In this document: positions 50,701 through 56,700 of the stretch, one piece after another
Layout: the number at the start of each line of letters is the position of its first letter
Numbering within the stretch: the stretch's first letter is position 1
NCBI GenBank assembly: GCA_022606425.2
Contig: JAHDVF020001307.1
Coordinates: 186,001-250,000, forward strand
Origin: Lepidostoma basale
Lineage: Eukaryota > Arthropoda > Insecta > Trichoptera > Lepidostomatidae
DNA: 64,000 bases
Reading direction: 5' to 3'
Program-made: the position numbers and the translations under genes
Notes under the pieces: model-generated
Seen by the model: the letters and a program-made list of their open reading frames with translations, nothing else
Databases searched by the model: none
Told to the model about the DNA's origin: nothing

Positions 50701-53700
50701 GTCAATTAAATTATATTTAAATAATCACAGGTCGCAGTGTTATAAAAATAGTTACTGTGTACAAAAGCGTATTAAAAATTTGTAAAAATCGTCAATTTCA
50801 TTAGAATAACGTTATTTTCAGAACACCGTGCATAGATGCATATTCAAACTACATGGACGCAATATTAAAAAAAAATCGTTATCTTGAATAGCCATGAACG
50901 GGATTTTTTTACAAAATGGCGTAATAGCAGCCACTAACATTTTTAATTTTAGAAAATGGTCGCTGAAATGGTTACACAGAGTAGTTTGCGATGTTCTTGT
51001 AAAAGCCGTGTAATTTAAACTCGAGTTTAAGTATCGAATCCGCGTTGGAAGTGTGAAGTGCAAATAAGAAAATAAAACAGTGCAGTTGGAAGTTCAACGC
51101 TTCTGAATAATAAAGCCAAATACACTGGAAAACGCTTAGAGCTGTCTGGTTAATATGGCCGGGAGTGGAAACTCCCTGGTGGAAACTTCTGCGAGTGTTA
51201 GCTTTCAGAATCTCGTTCAATTTTATACAATTTTGAAAACTGGATAAAGATTTGTTTAAATAAAGAAAACCGTTCTTACCGTTTATGTTTGTAGAAACGA
51301 AAAAAAATTCGACGAATTCAAGAATTACGATTTTTAGGAATTAATTTATTTTTTACACTATCACTCAAAATGAAAAATGAAAAAAACAAAGTTTTAATTC
51401 ATCACGTTTTGTTGTTTCAAAATACAAAATAAGTATTAGAGTAAATTATTTTTTATTTGTTAATGCGGTGCGAATGATGGTGTTATGAACAAAATAATGA
51501 AAGGATTATTAAGATGGTTTGGACACATGGAAAGAATGAATGAAGAAAGAATGGTAAAAAAATTATATATTAACTATGTAAATGGAACTAGAAATATAGG
51601 AAGACAGAGGAAAACGCGGCACGATCAAATAAATCAAATATTAAATGTCGGCCACGTGAGGAGTCAGAAAAATCGACGCGCGTGCATGACACAATGTATG
51701 AATGTTGAGGAAGCGAGAGAAATAAGTCAGGAATGAAAAGTGTGGCAGTCCATTCTTTCTGCCTATTCCTTAGTTAGTTAGTTTTTATTTTTTATATTGT
51801 ATAATATTCAATGTTTTGTATCTTGAATTCATGCAAGGAAAATCATTAAAAAATCTTGTTTACTATTATAAATTAATAATGGAGTTTCACAAAACTAATA
51901 CCCCAACCATCAATAAATTATATTGCCGGAAATATAGTCTTCGGAATAATTTATATACGGGATGGCGTAATACTAATATAAAAATACATTTTTTAGAAAT
52001 AAATTTATGATTTTATTATCTGCATTTAATCAAAATATTACATACTTGGAAAAGACTCGTTTATTTTAAATTGAAAAAAATATAGGAATGGGGATTATTG
52101 TGAAAATTACTATAGCGATTCTAAAAAAGATACCATAAAGATTATTTTGCGCCAATCTGTTTTATTTTTCTGTGTAAAACAAACGACTGAATAAAAAAAA
52201 TCGCTATTGATTAAATGTATAAAATAAAATTTGTATTGATTTTAATTTCTGATACCAAATCAAGAATAGCGAAGATTTTTTCAAGAATTATAAACACTGT
52301 TTATTTTTCCCTTTTGAGTTTATTTTAAGTGTTTCGAAGGTTTTATACCTTCATCATCGGAATAACGATATAAACTAAATATTAAAAAAATATTCCATAA
52401 ATCATAGGAATACACTTTTGAAAAAGGACTACCATTGATCAAAAACTTATTATATTATGTTAGATACGGTTATGTGGTACTTACGTAGGGAAGATACTGC
52501 GACAAGTGCATTCGCTATAACCAGGCAAACTGCAACAATAAATAAATATTAGTAAAACAATAAAATTAATAATCAATCGGTTGGTGGCCTAGGGTACAGA
52601 ATGGTTGACTCTCGATCCAGGGAAATTTGGCTCAAACCTGGGCATAACCGGATTTCTTCATCATAATAATGAGCTATTTTCACTCATATTGGCGAATGTA
52701 TTATAAATTTTAATAGCATTCATTTAAATAATTGATGCTAGTTATAATAAAATAGTCTGGTTCAGCTGAGGGAAGTACTGTCTTTATTATAAGTGTGTAT
52801 TTATTTAACTTATTGAATGCTAAGGCATTAACCCTGTGGAATTCCATAGTATTATACTTAGGAAATTGAAAAACTTTGTTTAATCCACTATTTAATAAAA
52901 AATATTAAAAAATACGACATGTATCGGAGGATACCTCCATCTTCAGGTGTAAAAATATAATAAAAACTAAACAAAGAAAGACAATTATTTTATTAGTCTT
53001 TCTTTGTTTAGTTTTTATTATATTTTTACACCTGAAGATGGAGGTATCCTCCGAAACATGTCGTGTTTTTCAATATTTTTTATTAAATAGTGGATTAAAC
53101 AAAGTTTTTCAATTTCCTAAATATATTTATTTTATTATTCTGTTATTCATCTTATGTTTCTCGCTCTTTCTATTATGTATGAATTATTATTGTGTTTCTC
53201 TAACTATTATCAATAGTGTATTGAAAAATAATTCTGTAATGCTTTGGATATATTTAAATAAATAAATGGAAATTAAAAAAATGCCATTTTCAATTAACAT
53301 TCTAAATTGAACCTTTTGTTTTTTTTTTATCGTGGATAAAATTATTAAAAAAAAGTTTTTAACAATTCATACTAAATCTACTACTTTAATATATAAAAAA
53401 GTAAATAACAATTTTAGACAAAAGAATGATACTATAGTCGAACTCGGTTATTATGATCAATGAAATAGTGTAATCTCAGAAGTAACGAGGAAACAGATAT
53501 TTCATGTCTTCATATTATGTCCGGAAGACTGCCAAAGAGTTGGAAGGATAGCTGGGAGTCAAGTTCCTAAGAGAGACCAACATGACTACAGGAACAGGCC
53601 AAAGATCTAAAAGGAGAAGATGCGATGGGTATTTTTGTAAGCATTTAAAAAATACTTATTCTCGGATATAACGAGTAATGCTTATAACGAGAAAATTAAA

Positions 53701-56700
53701 TCGGCCCCATCTTCCTTGTGATAACCAAGTTCGACTGTATTTTGAAAATTAGTCAAAAAACCGATTTCGAAATTAATATTTACATACCGAAAAGTTTCGA
53801 AGGACGCATCGTAGCAAACTAAACTACGTTATATTTCGCTACGAGTAACAGGCGAACGGTGTGGCTACGACCGCTACGCCAGGCGAACTAAACACGATTG
53901 GGACTGAGCTTTCTCAGGTAGAATTTACTTGAAGTGTTAAGAGAAAACGTTCGATCGCCTTTTCAAAATAATCTCATAAGATGTTTCACATGAGGTAATC
54001 ATTGTCTGTTATGGCACAATTGAAAGTAAATTCACTTGGGATATAACGACTTATAACTAGGGCTCGGATTTATATTCCCTAAAAAAGTTAAAAATATTAT
54101 TTTATACATACTTGCCAAAATATGCTTTTATATTCTCTAACCTTATATTTACTGTTAACTAGAAACAAAAACATGATCTTATCTGTGACAAACTATTTTT
54201 TGTATCGTACAATTACATATTTTTATATATTTTCGGGGGTATGACAGCCGATTTTTTACAATTTTTATTTAGAAGGAAAAACGAACTCTCGAACATGTAT
54301 ATTGTGCAATCATATATTTTTTTATTGCTGAAATTAGATCGTTCTTTACAGGCGAAAATGTTCGTACTTTTAAGCAACCCTTTGCACCCTGTGGGGTAAA
54401 CAAGTGACATAAGCCATATCAGTTTAAAACTCCTTTAAATAGTCTCCGGCTTTCAACATATAGGCTGCACTGTCCCATATAAGGGTGCATACATTCTCCG
54501 CCATGTCCAGTTTTCCTTGCCACTACAGTAACAAGTTCAAAAAGGAGACTACGTACAATAAGGATAAAAATATTCCATTTAAATGCTCTCACCCCGAGAA
54601 CCCTAAAATATTCTTAAATATTCGATAAACCCTGAAATATGCTTTTATATTTCCTAATAACTAGGGCTAAAGGGCGTATATATATCTCAAAACATAATAA
54701 AATGGCGTCTTTTTAAAGCCCCAATAAAGCGAAGCCCAGGAAAAAAATATGCTTTTTTGTCAATTCCGAACCCTACTTACGAAATAAGTTAAGAAATTCA
54801 ATAATTAAATCCATAGTTAAGAAAATTATTACTTAAATAAAATTGGTTATATACAAACTGATTTTATTTTCTACACACATTTTATTTTAATTTCATCAAA
54901 AGCTACACAAAATAAAAGTTGTTTTTTTAAACCCAAATGATGTGTTTTTTTGGATCTAGGGTACATTCGTGTATCTTGATATTCTCTACAGGTGATGTTT
55001 CGGAGATTGTTGCAGTCTCTATCTTCCATCTACCTTGAATATGAAGGCTGTAGCGATCTCCGAAACGTTGATCAAAGAGGATGTACCTAAAATTAAATTC
55101 TAATAAAATATATCATCAATATGTGACGAATATCGAATATGACAAATGTGCAATATGACGAATATGAAGGAATACGAATATAGAGGTTCCACTGTATATG
55201 TATAATAAAAATGTAATTGAGTATTTCTTAATATATAGGTATTTTTTTAAAACTGCTTTTAAAATGGTCATATTTTAGAATAAATGTTTCGCGTATACGA
55301 TTTTAAATTCTGAGCTTATCTTCGCAAAATAAAAATTGTTTCAATATCACGTTTTTAGGAAATACTAAATATATATTGGTGTGGAGTGTTTTACTACACG
55401 GCTGCGAGACTTGGTGCCTAGGCGAAAGAGAGCGCAAAAGGCTGGAGACATTTGAAATGTGGACCTACCGACGAATTGCCCATGTTTCATGGAGGAACCA
55501 CGTTACAAATGAGGAGGTTCTCAGCAGAGTTGAAGAGAATAGGCACATGAATAGGCACACAACACCATAGCGGAGAGGCGCGCGAGATGGATTGGTCATG
55601 TGTTGCGACACGATTGTTTCCTGCATGATTGGAGGGAATGGTCGAGGGATCGATTGGCAGAGGACGACCTCGCCAGGAGTACCTAGACCAGATTTACCGA
55701 GATATGGGCTGCACCTCTTATGGGGAGTTGGAAGAGAGTTGCCGAGGACCGAGCGGAGTGGGAGAGGAGATACGTCGCCTTGCTGCATTCCAATCTTTAG
55801 ATTGAGACCGGAGAAGAAGAAGTATGTAAGTAGTAAGTAGGGGTCGAAATTGACATAAAAACTTTTTTTTCCCTAGCCTAGCTTTAAAAAAGACGCCGTG
55901 TTTGTGTGTTTTGCGATCTATAGACCCCCTTTAGCCCTAGTTATTAAGAATATCAAAACATATTTCAGGGTTTAACGAATATTAAAGAATATTTCAGGGT
56001 GAGAGCAATTAGGTGAGATTTTTTTACTATGCCCATATTGTATGTGGTCTCCTGTTCGAACTTAATTAACGATTGAATAGACAAGCAAAAAGTAAACAAT
56101 AAACGTCGTGACGTGAATTTTTTTTAACAATGAACACACCAATTGTGTTTTCATTTTTCAAAAAATTACATCTACGAGGTCTGTTCAAAAAGTATCGCGA
56201 ATTTTGAATTTCCGCTGGCTACGTATATTTGATTTTTGATTTTTTTGTAGCGTTATGTTGGTACTCATGTCCCTTACTTATGCTGACAAGGTCGGCCATT
56301 TTGAATGTTTAGTTAATTTTTGACAGCTGTTTTGCTTGGATGTGTTTTGGCTCGTCTTCGATTTTTGCCTATTCCAAAAAATGGATCAAAGAATCTGTAT
56401 CAAATTTTGTGTGAAAAACAAAATAAAGTGCGCGGACGCATTTCGAATGTTGACTGTGGCATATGGTGAAGCTACCTTGGACCAAAGCAACGTTTATCGG
56501 TGGTACAAAATGTTCTCAGAGGGCCGAGAAGATATGAACGACGAAGAGCGTGCCGGACGCCCGAGCACGTCAACAACAGACGAAAACATTGATAAAGTGA
56601 AGAAAATAGTATTAGCCAATCGTCGAATCACCGTTAGAGAAGTTGCTGAGGACCTAAACATATCGATTGGCTCGTGCCATTCGATTTTAACCAATGATTT

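Larger units (their letters stand above)
14641..52484. other. B3GLCT intron 2, about 37.8 kb
   Basis: This single intron holds most of the transposons in the window: two near-complete LINEs, a mariner relic, many truncated LINEs, MITEs, SINEs and palindromes. No host coding exon was found inside it. Confidence 0.85.
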
